In this document: piece after piece, positions 9,001-14,230 of the stretch
Layout: each line of letters opens with the position of its first letter
Position numbering within the stretch: the first letter of the stretch is position 1
NCBI GenBank assembly: GCA_964446285.1
Contig: CAYUNT010000083.1
Coordinates: 1-18,129 of the forward strand
Source: CAYUNT01 sp964446285
GTDB taxonomy: Bacteria > Sumerlaeota > Sumerlaeia > SLMS01 > CAYUNT01
Direction: 5' to 3'
DNA length: 18,129 nucleotides
Position numbers and translations under genes: made by a program
Notes under the pieces: model-generated
The model's database searches: none
The model's input: only the letters and a program-made list of their open reading frames with translations
What the model was told of the DNA's origin: nothing

Positions 9001-10766
9001 TCCAGCACGGCGTAGTCAGTGAACAGGGGCGGATTGGCCGCAAGCGAGCCGTCGGATTGAACCTCGGTGTATTCGACTCCCCGCGTGCTCCCGATGGACG
9101 GATCGTATCCGCCGATGAAATACACGCGATTGCCGCTGACGACCGTTCCGAATTCGTAGCGTTTCAGGTTCATGTCGCCGACAGTGGTCCAAGCGCCAAG
9201 CGATCCATCCGGCATAATTGGTGCGGTTTCGATTCGACCATTATGGCCGAGCGACGCGCCGTTGTATCCGCCTGCGGCAAGAAGATGACCGTTCAGCACC
9301 GCCAAGCCGTGTCCGTAGCGTCCAGTGACAAGTGAGGAGGCTGCCTGCCACGGCTCAAGGGTTCCGTCGGGGTTGATTGCCGCGCGCTCGACGCTTTTGT
9401 CCGCTCCGTAACCGCCCACGGCATACAGCCAGCCGCCCGAGGCAATCATCGAGAAATAAGAACGGCCGATCAGGAACTGCCCGGCCGATTGGAAGCTCCC
9501 AAGGCTGCCATCGGGATTGAAAGGCGCTATATAAACATTCCGGCCCTGCGCCCAATTGCCTGCCACGTAAAGGAAGCCATTGGCCGCCGCCGCGGCGTGG
9601 TAATACGCCGCTTCCGGAAGCGCCACGGCGTCCGTGACCCAATCACCAAGCGAGCCATCGGGCTGGATCGGGGCGCGATATACTGTGGATTGCACGCCAC
9701 TATAATAGCCGCCTGTTACATAGAGCCATCCGCCGTTTGCCACGACGGCAGCGCCCTGCCGGCCTTGCGGCATCTGATTCAGGCGACGCCATGCGCCCAG
9801 GCGCCCGTCGGCCAGGAGTGGTGCGCCTTCCACCCATGAATTGTTCTGGTCGTATTCTCCCGCGGCATAAATCCAGCCATGATCCCCCGCGCCTGCCCAC
9901 AAGGCAGCCCCGAAGTCGCGGCGCTTGTAAAACATGCCCGTTTGGCGTTCATTATCAAAATAGACAATCGCCCGAGGCGCCTGACCCGCAGCGCCGGACG
10001 CGCTTAGAGTCGCAATGTCCCCTTTTGTTGGGAAATATGTATCCTTGTCGCGAGTGAGATAGCTAAACGTGCGCACCCTGAGCAAACCCGATATATTCGC
10101 ATACTTCTGGCGGTCTGTGGTGCGAACATAGAGGTTCCGGTCGCCATTATAGGCAAATGTCGATCCATTATATACAAGAGTTTGTGTGGTATAATAAACG
10201 CCCGAGCCTGCAGGTTCCTCAATCAGCGAAAAACGCCGCTCGCCGTTTTCATAAAAATACACCTCAAGGTCGGTGGCGTTAGGCTCGCCTGTCACGCGAA
10301 TCGTCACTTGGCTGGCGCCGTCGGGGGTGAATGGATCGGGCGATTGGACAATCGATTCCGCCATGCGCGTGATATTTATCGATCCATACGGACCAATGTC
10401 CGTGGTGGTCGAAAGATTGAACACGCGCATTTTATAGGGACCGGATGCCACAAGCTGGCTGCTTTGATTGCGGCCATCCCAGGTTGTGTTGTATTCGCCC
10501 GCGGTGGCAGTTTCGGTCAGCATCAGGCCGCTGCGAACCACAGTCACCTGGTCATCGCGAAAAATCCGCACGGATAAGTTCGTTTGACCCGGCGTGCCTA
10601 TGACCACGATTTGTGTCTGGCTGGCACGGTCCACATTCAGCGGGTTGGGCGTGGCGATGATCGAGGAAATCGTGGTTTGAGCCAGCCCCGCGTTCGGCGC
10701 CGCGCTCAAAAGAATCGCCACGGCGGCCAGCGCCGCCGGAATCGATAGCGAATGAATAGTTCTCAC
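1..10766 (-). CDS. Giant secreted multidomain protein: FlgD-type Ig repeats, three Kelch-like propellers, FN3 repeats (3' end outside window)
   Basis: One frame stays open for 3588 codons and leaves the window without a stop. The chosen GTG start has GAAGGTGG seven bases upstream; an in-frame ATG at 10784 lacks a good ribosome site. Residues 1-29 form a signal peptide (Arg2, Ala/Leu/Ile-rich core, GLA before Gln30), so the product is exported. Order: FlgD-type Ig domains at about 31-215; three propellers at about 279-580, 777-1070 and 1275-1600; a jelly-roll-like domain at 1601-1746; Ig repeats with WDGRD/WNGxD motifs to about 2196; Ig and three FN3-like domains to about 2680; beta-rich domains, including carboxypeptidase-regulatory-like segments near 2990 and 3240; a Cys-rich region from about 3480. 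No enzyme motif was recognised. Family knowledge suggests a cell-surface or extracellular adhesion or binding role; that is inference. The function and any C-terminal sorting signal are unknown. Confidence 0.93.
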   Translation of the reverse strand, partial: MRTIHSLSIPAALAAVAILLSAAPNAGLAQTTISSIIATPNPLNVDRASQTQIVVIGTPGQTNLSVRIFRDDQVTVVRSGLMLTETATAGEYNTTWDGRNQSSQLVASGPYKMRVFNLSTTTDIGPYGSINITRMAESIVQSPDPFTPDGASQVTIRVTGEPNATDLEVYFYENGERRFSLIEEPAGSGVYYTTQTLVYNGSTFAYNGDRNLYVRTTDRQKYANISGLLRVRTFSYLTRDKDTYFPTKGDIATLSASGAAGQAPRAIVYFDNERQTGMFYKRRDFGAALWAGAGDHGWIYAAGEYDQNNSWVEGAPLLADGRLGAWRRLNQMPQGRQGAAVVANGGWLYVTGGYYSGVQSTVYRAPIQPDGSLGDWVTDAVALPEAAYYHAAAAANGFLYVAGNWAQGRNVYIAPFNPDGSLGSFQSAGQFLIGRSYFSMIASGGWLYAVGGYGADKSVERAAINPDGTLEPWQAASSLVTGRYGHGLAVLNGHLLAAGGYNGASLGHNGRIETAPIMPDGSLGAWTTVGDMNLKRYEFGTVVSGNRVYFIGGYDPSIGSTRGVEYTEVQSDGSLAANPPLFTDYAVLDLPEDPAGTYTATWGFKDTAGNDTPRGYYSVYLYNRNNGYYYQHSTSFRTDFSVLSVTADPNPFLPEGDNTATITIVSDPGQRAVCYNAASIVGALAEVAPGVYQAHESMVYYGEIREPGTYTIYFVNEEGSYNYDTTGQIQIIHTSGLGVSPSTFAPSEGETATFSLTGETNQDLLVQIQRDGETAAGTGYRRDGITHSAARVDSTLFVSGGTGSSYSETTPETSVIQPDGSLSVWLPRNRTTTSHVYSTMAATSKTLYMIGGYSPNTNVVEYAPIGPDGSLGAWQTTTPLPEWRGIAPGFTWGGYVFLAGGYSYADRSDILRAAIQPDGSLGEWTQAGTLPKGLYGEGLVLAGNRVYVAGGYSWSGGYQTSAYMAELQPDGTFSAWTTLASMNQPRYLFGLAYVQGYLFAIGGEGQSDNYTIERAHVLGDGTLGAWEMLGVRSPSPTRFALVEGGNNRLYMIGGGSSSRAVYYADVDAVGNLSAFQGTPLGELPLVEDPAGTYNAPWNGRDAKGNLVPTGSYSGRLLQARTRVPFHSRSAGVTIKDVISTFEVIPQTFVPTGLNFATLRATGSPGQVGLYANWDRQVNLTETAPGVYEATYNFVRNDGTIQGETNSYFYLYDSNGNYTGLSALFYIRHIRNLQANPYNYYPTAAGDKPATFTLTGEEGLNLTTYVYENNERVTGLLSPRRNISHSTFAHNGRAYVFGGYTPDGRSETGEVFDLKPDGRTSRPRILRPMSVARDNVSVAAYEGWLYAAGGYTDSTYSYGSDIVERAPILPDGRIGPWETQPSLQLSRYAAAMVAHNGWLYILGGYRANSGYLDSIERAPIGGDGALGAWESAGSLPGQRYGLRADVYNGYLYVFGGYWYYYNVNRAPINPDGTIGAWETLSGFNSDKYNFGLARYGSYYYAFGSESGGSRAVEMAEILPDGTLSPWTQTTPLPVEIYNPGAVAGNGWLYAIGGNNSSTGYSRAIRHAPIHPDGTLGDWTGPMLPSGPMTNSAITVQAFGSDSTWRASSDLQPDWTQPNFDDSGWAQSSAPNPGACGATGCYFSGEQIPTQPMWAAEEQTLCYLRKEIVIPAGVSILSAWIQIGADDDFDLYVNGTLAASEANGWGGPTIQTDISLYLHEGVNVIAIMGNDSAGGCRSICAYGEAAYIDYSAPPSTYYWFPWNGLDSDGNLAPQGTYIWYVNNADSGRRYPPTSYTIVGAGVNEVVADPAVLVANGRNVTTFTIHGTPGILGMYLHFYGPQHTDWYNGRFMELFEGEEGIYTAAWNGVARDTSNQRVVFPNGVYSINVYDKNGNFLNDSASFEISGISSITVPPEFTPGGGALMPIQLEGAPGLGPILTIENASTGYFVRELPTVEAAGIYAAEWDGRDAGGNYTGPNPYRVRIFTNTTPRERYSIETTFNVKQAVFGIEVAPNPFTADGSAQATITVLADSGQTGLTAEVTHPGGARRTGIVLSEQGSVGTYIGTWDGRDDSGQFMSDGVAIVEIRSPLGELFPISGSVTLSTITRFVLSPNPFTPRSDPGVTIEVDMLGGLNIEARIGLVATADLSDSFTLGHYTGFWDGKGADGNFARPGLYSVTLRNKDSGLVFSQARALTVNEVDLTPPKATVAWAAPAPPLAPGSRAFTLTANEPLGAAPSFSLTPLGGAPIAASFGAPSNGNRTWPGTLVLPPTVQTGWATFAWSGVDVSGNRGDQFTHGNTVEVDSIGPSATVSVSPSSNSSFGAGLKTVTVWLTEDAPAAPALSFAPPVGSPVAVGLTGGPRSWTGSMNVTAGMGDGQATFAIQATDRAGNVGTVITSGAMWTIDLIPPGAPALLTATSQSAGRIALAWIGATGQPYNYQLWRAPGAGVDPLAAGQRIQPAMFSNSFTDTPPSEGDWSYAVTATDRAGNVGPASNTASANSDATPPGAPTNLAANNAAEQIRLTWDAPAGEIPAFYNVFYRPGADPITSTAGVARIKTGVAALEANVNPQPVGNQQYAVTAVDAAGNESGVSNSALFFWESPLGAPASISILYDPSQGAQISWSSVSTAAGYNVYRDGLKITQAPVAGLAYLDPDAPPAATAVYSVRAVTAGGTPGDARTGTFRPLVVNLPAGSRTIETQLLAKFPIEASNPAPAPANATGVTIDLLDAAGAVAQTHSQPFARAIDPGATETTDAIFGVTAYPARARCTVQLTSGEAGVTLAARRTFDLTLRPAGVRVEVFPEPLIRGVAAQVRLRFTNPGAIPIDLVTAIGTDPSTDIVVDILDSAGTVLASANLYQRSGAGIYATPSWAKAVIEPNGGTFLTTAIAPVVPLDAPATVFLRGRAVRTYYNYGVAGQVEGPGMTSALVSSQPTETDYRGIVQSDAALYGLGTPVQLSGMAISNTTGLPVPNAPLKVGIDVRGFPRFYQVISDNDGNFSFPFQPFTNEFGHYTSWAVHPTVSDRPVQAEWEIGGMRMPSPFSVRMAKNSTLQFDVDVTSLSAIPLTGLAVQWLPDPGAEVLVTTPTLGTTTLAPGAGTKAHIAVFAPIDAPSAAYGRLRITAAEGLAASSQFNYELRPAQPVIRANPNYIQASLGTRGSYAAEISIENIGFDDLRNARMATPSASWIYYTSNSNLGTIPPGGKRVIGVVLQPGGVIPAGLYSEQITLLSDNSSPISYNVFATITSSEKGSLLFHAEDVLSPALEGALVEVEAVLTAQLTYRGNTDASGEWLLENIPAGEYNYRVSAAGRTAKIGRVTVTADDTQFVRAFLVNTFVTVTWEVVPVIIEDRYEITLTTTFETNVPAPVLVADPPSLVHPMTRPGVSNAMFKVTNRGLIAGHDFRITPNTSSPGMRLEVLVDLVDTILAMQTIEVPYRVILDEVAQTGGKRDQAFSGLAPPLPGMPQYSVFGKDLGEVERTTLTDIPIPDFDCGLAGQLLAILNYICRLESISTGVDHSVRPEVAAAAAGIGGALDPASYVCLSTGCDDCCVALASCAIPAPGSLGTPSCYWNIAKCLAKFLPSSRSGPGGAGGG
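5528..5965 (-). other. Jelly-roll (galactose-binding-like) domain inside the giant protein
   Basis: About residues 1601-1746. It begins with STWRASSDLQPDW, then NFDDSGW, and contains GADDDFDLYVNG followed by ISLYLHEGVNVIAIMG. This pattern (W, D-W, DD-x-x-W, then DDDF-x-LYVNG and a G-x-N-x-IA strand) resembles the carbohydrate-binding jelly rolls of glycosidase accessory domains and PA14-like domains. It is found only after the third propeller. Sugar binding is inferred by analogy; the ligand is unknown. Four Cys residues in the segment could form disulfides, which fits an exported protein. Confidence 0.55.
5970..6944 (-). repeat. Kelch-like propeller 3 within the giant protein (6 units)
   Basis: About residues 1275-1600. 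There are six cores: YVFGGYT, YAAGGYT, YILGGYR, YVFGGYW, YAFGSES and YAIGGNN, with loops such as PDGRIGPW, GDGALGAW and PDGTLGDW. It is preceded by ATFTLTGEEG. Unlike propellers 1 and 2, a further domain of about 145 residues intervenes before the Ig second half (WNGLDSDGNLAPQGTY). Confidence 0.8.
7555..8438 (-). repeat. Kelch-like propeller 2 within the giant protein (6 units)
   Basis: About residues 777-1070. There are six cores: FVSGGTG, YMIGGYS, FLAGGYS, YVAGGYS, FAIGGEG and YMIGGGS. Most are followed by DG-type loops such as PDGSLGAW, PDGSLGEW and GDGTLGAW. The block is preceded by ATFSLTGE and followed by LVEDPAGTYNAPWNGRD, which are the two halves of an Ig-like domain, as with propeller 1. 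The DNA copies have diverged, so this duplication is old. Confidence 0.8.
9030..9932 (-). repeat. Kelch-like propeller 1 within the giant protein (6 units)
   Basis: About residues 279-580. Six units of roughly 50 residues each carry a core such as WLYVTGGYY or RVYFIGGYD followed by a loop of the type PDGSLGAW. The GG-aromatic core and the downstream Trp are typical of Kelch blades. Six cores (AAGEYD, VTGGYY, VAGNWA, AVGGYG, AAGGYN, FIGGYD) imply one six-bladed ring. The block lies between the first half of an Ig-like domain (ATLSASG and following) and a second half (PAGTYTATW and following). Confidence 0.8.
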
Positions 10767-11142
10767 TAACAAGCCACCTTCCATGATGAAGTCTCGGGGA
10801 GTTGGCGGACTCCCAAATGGGTCTGGCGCATGTCTGCGGGAAGGATAATCGCGCCTTCCAGAACCGCCTTCGCACCGCCGGAACAACCCAGTTTCGCCAA
10901 TGCATTCCGGGGTCTCTCGCGCGCATACTATATATTAATATGATGGATTTCAATCTAAAACCGAATCTCATGGCTTCCTTGAAAGGAATTAAGGCGCGAG
11001 GACGGGCAAGCCGGAGGGGAATTACCTAAGATTTCTATTGGCTTAGGCTGCCCGCCGAAGGTTCCTGAAGCCTGCTTGGAGACGAGATATCTCCGGGCAA
11101 ACACAACGATAGGGAGTTCCAGCCCCGGGCTGTGGCAATTCC
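10767..11142. other. Divergent intergenic region between the giant gene and the glycosyltransferase
   Basis: This 376-base gap has no convincing gene. Its middle is AT-rich (about 10925-10985). It holds a promoter candidate for the minus strand, listed separately. Near 11003-11054 several short inverted repeats could pair in alternative ways: CCTAAG (11025) with CTTAGG (11042), AAGCC (11008) with GGCTT (11040), and CGGGCAAGCC (11003) with GGCTGCCCG (11046, one bulge). They lie about 90 bases before the glycosyltransferase start and could form a leader hairpin. No known riboswitch was recognised. Confidence 0.5.
10925..10953 (-). promoter_or_regulatory. Candidate sigma-70-type promoter for the giant gene
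   Basis: On the minus strand TTGAAA (10953-10948) is followed after 17 bases by TAGTAT (10930-10925), with an overlapping TATAGT at shorter spacing. This lies in the AT-rich part of the gap and would give a leader of roughly 150 bases before the GTG start. It is a match to a generic consensus only, so it is tentative. Confidence 0.35.
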
Positions 11143-12423
11143 ATGAGCGTTTCCGCCGCGCCGTTGCGCATCCTCCACACAAACATGCTCCGAGGCTGGG
11201 GCGGGCAGTCGAACCGCATCCTTTCGGAGTCGCTGGCCGTTATGCGCCATGCCCCCGAATGCCATCTGGCGCTGGCAGTGCCGCGCGGATGCGAATTGGC
11301 ACGGCGCGCGCGCGAGGCGGGCATCAAAGCGGTTCATGACGACTTTGCATTTCGCGGGCCGGGGCATCCGGTGACGTTTTTTCGCGATGTGGCGCGGATG
11401 CGCGCTTTGTTGCGCGCCGAATCGTGGGATATTTTGCATTTGCATGGCTCGCCGGATTCCTGGACGGCCCTTTTTGCCCTCCGCGCGCCTTTGCTAGGGC
11501 AAAGTGGGGGGGCCGGGCGGCCTGTCGTTATCCGAACGCGCCACAATGTGTTTCCGATCGCGGCGCATCCGCTAAACGCCTGGCTCTATGGGCGCGCCAT
11601 CGATGGACTTATCGTCATTTCGCGGGCCGCCGAGGAACAATGCCGGTCGATTTCGTTCCTGCGCAAAAAGCCCATCGCGCGAATTCCCGACGTGGTGGAC
11701 CTTGCGCGATTCCACCCAGCGGCGGACCCTGTCGAAACGCGCCGGCGGGTCCGCGCGGCGCTCGATACGCCGGAAGATGCGCCGGTTGTGCTGTTCGCGG
11801 GACGGATGCGCCCGGAAAAAGCGCCGGACCAATTGCTGCGTGCCCTGCCCGCGCTGCGGCGCATGGTTCCCGGGGCGCGGGTTTGGCTGGCGGGCGACGG
11901 CTCGCATCGCGCGCAATACGAACGCTTGGCGCGCGAATTGGGCGTGATGGATGAAGGCGTAAATGGTTCCAAGGGCGAAAAAGCCTGCAACAACGCCAAC
12001 AGCGGCAATAATGTAGAAGGCGGATGCGCGCAATTTCTTGGATTTCGCACGGATGTGCCAGACCTGATGGCGGCGGCCGATGTGTCTTGCGTGCCGTCGC
12101 GAAGCGAGGGGCTAGGCACGGCGGCCCTTGAGGCGCTGGCCTGCGAATTGCCCGTGGTGGCCGCGCGCGTGGGGGGCTTGGCGGATGCTGTCGAACACGG
12201 AGAAACGGGGCTTCTTGTGGATGCCGCCGACGCGGGGGCTTTGGCCAGAGCGCTGGCAGAACTGCTGGGCGATCCCGAACGCCGCCGCCGGATGGGCGCC
12301 GCCGGACGCCGCCACATCCTCGAAGGGCAATTCACCGAGGATTCTCTCGCCCGCAGCACGATTTCCTTTTACACGCGGTTGCTGGGGGAAGCGAATGTGT
12401 TTAGAGTCGCGAACAAGCCATAG
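11143..12423 (+). CDS. GT4-family (GT-B fold) glycosyltransferase
   Basis: The 426-residue product resembles glycosyltransferase family 4 enzymes, which transfer a sugar from an activated nucleotide donor to an acceptor, usually at the inner face of the membrane in making surface glycans. The N-terminal acceptor domain opens with RILHTNMLRGWGGQ (about 9-22), the usual glycine-rich loop. The C-terminal donor domain begins near VVLFAGRMRPEKAPDQLL. It has the E-x7-E signature as Glu322 and Glu330 in SEGLGTAALEALACELPVV, then HGETGLLV. No signal peptide or membrane helix is seen. The ATG start gives a normal N-terminus, but the ribosome site is weak. Residues 272-295 are an unusual hydrophilic insert between the donor-domain segments LARELGVMDE and QFLGFRTDVPDLMAAADV. 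The gene stands alone, and donor and acceptor cannot be told from sequence. Confidence 0.9.
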   Translation: MSVSAAPLRILHTNMLRGWGGQSNRILSESLAVMRHAPECHLALAVPRGCELARRAREAGIKAVHDDFAFRGPGHPVTFFRDVARMRALLRAESWDILHLHGSPDSWTALFALRAPLLGQSGGAGRPVVIRTRHNVFPIAAHPLNAWLYGRAIDGLIVISRAAEEQCRSISFLRKKPIARIPDVVDLARFHPAADPVETRRRVRAALDTPEDAPVVLFAGRMRPEKAPDQLLRALPALRRMVPGARVWLAGDGSHRAQYERLARELGVMDEGVNGSKGEKACNNANSGNNVEGGCAQFLGFRTDVPDLMAAADVSCVPSRSEGLGTAALEALACELPVVAARVGGLADAVEHGETGLLVDAADAGALARALAELLGDPERRRRMGAAGRRHILEGQFTEDSLARSTISFYTRLLGEANVFRVANKP

Positions 12424-12453
12424 GCAGCTCGGGGGATCGGATAATTTCCCTCG

Positions 12454-12551
12454 AATCCCAAAGGGATTTCATAACAAAGCCCAGGGTCAGCGAAGAATGA
12501 GCGCCACCCTGGGATCGTGCGAGAGCAAAACCAAAATACCCTGCAAGGGTT
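12454..12551 (-). repeat. Structured intergenic repeat, left copy (inverted relative to the right copy)
   Basis: Read on the minus strand, the unit is a small hairpin (AACCCTTGCAGGGT, 12551-12538), about 22 variable bases, a 39-base module (12514-12476) and another small hairpin (AATCCC TTT GGGATT, 12468-12454). The 39-base module can itself fold, since CCCAGGGT at one end pairs with ACCCTGGG at the other across 18 bases. It is identical over 39 of 39 bases to the reverse complement of 12686-12724. It lies 30 bases after the glycosyltransferase stop. Confidence 0.85.
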
Positions 12552-12648
12552 AACTAAGTCGAAATCCTCGCATCCCCCCTTTGTGATTTCCCGAGTTTTT
12601 CCCTGTTTGCGGCGCGGCGGATGGGCAAGTTTCCCCTCTGTCTATTGA

Positions 12649-12747
12649 ACCCTTGCAGGGTAAATCCTTTTTTGCGGCCTTGCTTTCCCAGGGTGGCGCT
12701 CATTCTTCGCTGACCCTGGGCTTTGGTATTGAACCCCTTGCGGGGTT
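12649..12747 (+). repeat. Structured intergenic repeat, right copy
   Basis: This copy has the same module order on the plus strand: small hairpin AACCCTTGCAGGGT (12648-12661), about 24 variable bases, the 39-base module (12686-12724) and a small hairpin AACCCC TTGC GGGGTT (12732-12747). The terminal hairpin differs from the left copy in both arms so that pairing is kept (AATCCC/GGGATT against AACCCC/GGGGTT). The central spacer between copies is 97 bases, giving a nearly symmetric 98-97-99 arrangement. Confidence 0.85.
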
Positions 12748-12872
12748 GTTTAGGGCGATGCCGTGTTGGGCCTTTCCCGCACGCCAAACAAATACAGGGA
12801 AAACGTGAACATCGGCGGAATTTAGTTTGCACACCATAGATTGAACACAGAGTGGCCTTGCCTGCGCCGCAG

Positions 12873-12902
12873 GAATATATTGAGTTATATTCATATATGA
12901 AT
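12873..12902. promoter_or_regulatory. Overlapping AT-rich palindromes, possible operator or promoter
   Basis: GAATATA (12873) is inverted as TATATTC (12886), and ATTCATATATGAAT (12889-12902) is a perfect 14-base palindrome. TTGAGT near 12880 followed 17 bases on by TATGGT gives a weak plus-strand promoter match. The site is about 500 bases before the LysM lipoprotein, so a link to that gene is uncertain. The AT-richness contrasts sharply with the surrounding GC-rich DNA. Confidence 0.3.
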
Positions 12903-13402
12903 TATGGTCATTAATGGGCAATAATCATGATAATCTGGGGCGTCTCTTGGATTTCGCCGCGTGGAAAAACATACAACGGTCCACGCTTTGGCAACATGCC
13001 GCGCGATTCCCCAGCGATGTGAAAAAATGTGAAAAAAGGCGGATTGCTGCGCGGAGGAGCGGATGCCATATCCTCCCACTAAACACCAGGCAACACATGT
13101 AATATCAACAATGCGCCGCCATGCAAGCATCCAATATCTTTCACTTTTTTGTTCGAAAAATTTCTCTTGCGCTTGTTGTGTTTCCAGGCTTTCGACTGAA
13201 CGCAGCCGCCGTTAATGGCGGAGTGGTTTCGCGGGGACTGGAAACGAATCGTCCTCGAGAAGGCCGCCGGATAGATTCCACGCAGTGCAAAAGAACAGGA
13301 ATCAAAGAATCCATTCGTCTGGCCCATCTTCGCAAGGATCGTCGAAATACCAGACCCGCCATGTTCCCATTCGCACCGCACCCGCAGCAGGAGGATATGC
13401 TC

Positions 13403-14110
13403 ATGTGGACGCTTGCGCGCACCCGTTTGGCTTTGTCCGGCGCACTCGCCGGATTGGTTTTGTTTGCATTTTCACTGACTGGATGCTCCAGCCGCCCGGA
13501 AAACAGCCCGGTGGTTCGCAAGAAATTCAAGGAACTAGCCGATGTGCAGACTCAGGTGGGCGACATGAGCGTTCAGATGAAGCAAATCAGCGCCGAAATG
13601 GCGGCCATCCGCAAGGACATCGGTGATGTCAAGTCGCTTAGCGGCGGCGGCGAAGCGGTTTCCAAGATCGAGGAAATCGCCGGACGCCTGACGTCGCTCG
13701 AAGATGAAATGGCGAAATTGAACGGCGGAACCAGCGTGAACAAGGCCCGCCAGGTCTCTTCCGCCCCGGGCGCCGCTCCGTCTGTGGAATCCGCCAGCGC
13801 CTCGGCAGACCAGCCCGCCGCGCCCAAGGCTTCCGCCTCGGCCGAGGCGAAAGAGTCAGCTTCCAAGCCCGCCCCGGTTCGCAAGCCAGCCTCATCAGCT
13901 TCAGCCAAGCACTTGCCGCCGGTCCGCCAAGTCAGCAACTCTGCGCCGCCCAAGCCGCGCGGAACCTACTACACCATCCAGAGCGGCGACACGACCGAGT
14001 CGATCGCCAAGCATTTCAACGTCTCGCCCGCCTCGATCCTGAGCGCGAACCGCCTCCCCTCGGGCGCGACGATTTTCCCCGGCCAGCGCATTTACGTTCC
14101 CGCCAAGTAA
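13403..14110 (+). CDS. Lipoprotein with coiled coil and C-terminal LysM domain
   Basis: The 235-residue protein starts at the second of two close ATGs (13403), because GGAGG ends eight bases before it; the ATG at 13397 is too near. Residues 1-28 are a lipoprotein signal: Arg6 and Arg8, a hydrophobic core, and the lipobox LTGC with Cys28. Residues about 40-105 are heptad-like and charged (VQTQVGDMSVQMKQISAEMA), predicting a coiled coil that may oligomerise. About 108-185 is an Ala/Ser/Pro/Lys-rich linker. About 188-234 is a LysM domain (YYTIQSGDTTESIAKHFNVS, ending FPGQRIYVPAK), which binds N-acetylglucosamine-containing peptidoglycan. The layout suggests a membrane-anchored periplasmic protein spanning to the cell wall. 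No catalytic domain is present, so a structural or scaffolding role is inferred. Confidence 0.88.
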   Translation: MWTLARTRLALSGALAGLVLFAFSLTGCSSRPENSPVVRKKFKELADVQTQVGDMSVQMKQISAEMAAIRKDIGDVKSLSGGGEAVSKIEEIAGRLTSLEDEMAKLNGGTSVNKARQVSSAPGAAPSVESASASADQPAAPKASASAEAKESASKPAPVRKPASSASAKHLPPVRQVSNSAPPKPRGTYYTIQSGDTTESIAKHFNVSPASILSANRLPSGATIFPGQRIYVPAK

Positions 14111-14138
14111 TGATGCGGGATGAATGTTGCAGAACCGC

Positions 14139-14182
14139 CCCGCGGCGCCCGCCGACCAATTCTATGGCTACGGCGCCGCGGG
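14139..14182 (+). terminator. Candidate terminator hairpin after the LysM lipoprotein gene
   Basis: CCCGCGGCGCC (14139-14149) pairs perfectly with GGCGCCGCGGG (14172-14182) across a 22-base loop, starting 28 bases after the stop codon. There is no T run; a C/T-rich tract follows instead. It could be a stem without true intrinsic termination. Confidence 0.35.
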
Positions 14183-14194
14183 CGCGGATCGCGG

Positions 14195-14230
14195 CCCCTC
14201 TCTTCTCCCTCTCTGCCTCTCTCTCTCTCC
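14195..14230 (+). repeat. Pyrimidine tract (CT-rich low-complexity DNA)
   Basis: Thirty-six bases are almost all C or T, with one G, including runs of CTCTCTCTCT. It follows the hairpin after the LysM gene. Such tracts are prone to slippage. Any role in termination or RNA binding is speculative. Confidence 0.7.

Larger units (their letters stand above)
12424..13402. other. Long intergenic region with structured repeats and an AT-rich segment
   Basis: No convincing gene lies in this 979-base gap between the glycosyltransferase and the LysM lipoprotein. The first third holds the paired inverted repeat units listed separately. Positions 12870-12940 are AT-rich and palindromic. A tandem ATGTGAAAAA pair sits near 13018-13037. 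The remaining 300 bases before the lipoprotein show only a small hairpin, CCGCC with GGCGG, near 13207. The lipoprotein frame is open upstream to 13121, but the protein from that start lacks a sensible N-terminus, so this part is treated as untranslated leader. Confidence 0.55.

Noticed and set aside
12454..12747. CRISPR array.
   Set aside because: Only two repeat units exist and they are inverted, with structured subparts. There is no series of equal repeats and spacers, and no cas gene.
12554..12832. Minus-strand frame of 92 codons.
   Set aside because: It is made mostly of the structured repeat translated, so it is more likely a repeat artefact than a gene.
13121..13402. N-terminal extension of the LysM lipoprotein frame.
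   Set aside because: The strong ribosome site and the lipoprotein signal both point to the start at 13403. The upstream part has no sensible signal sequence or domain.
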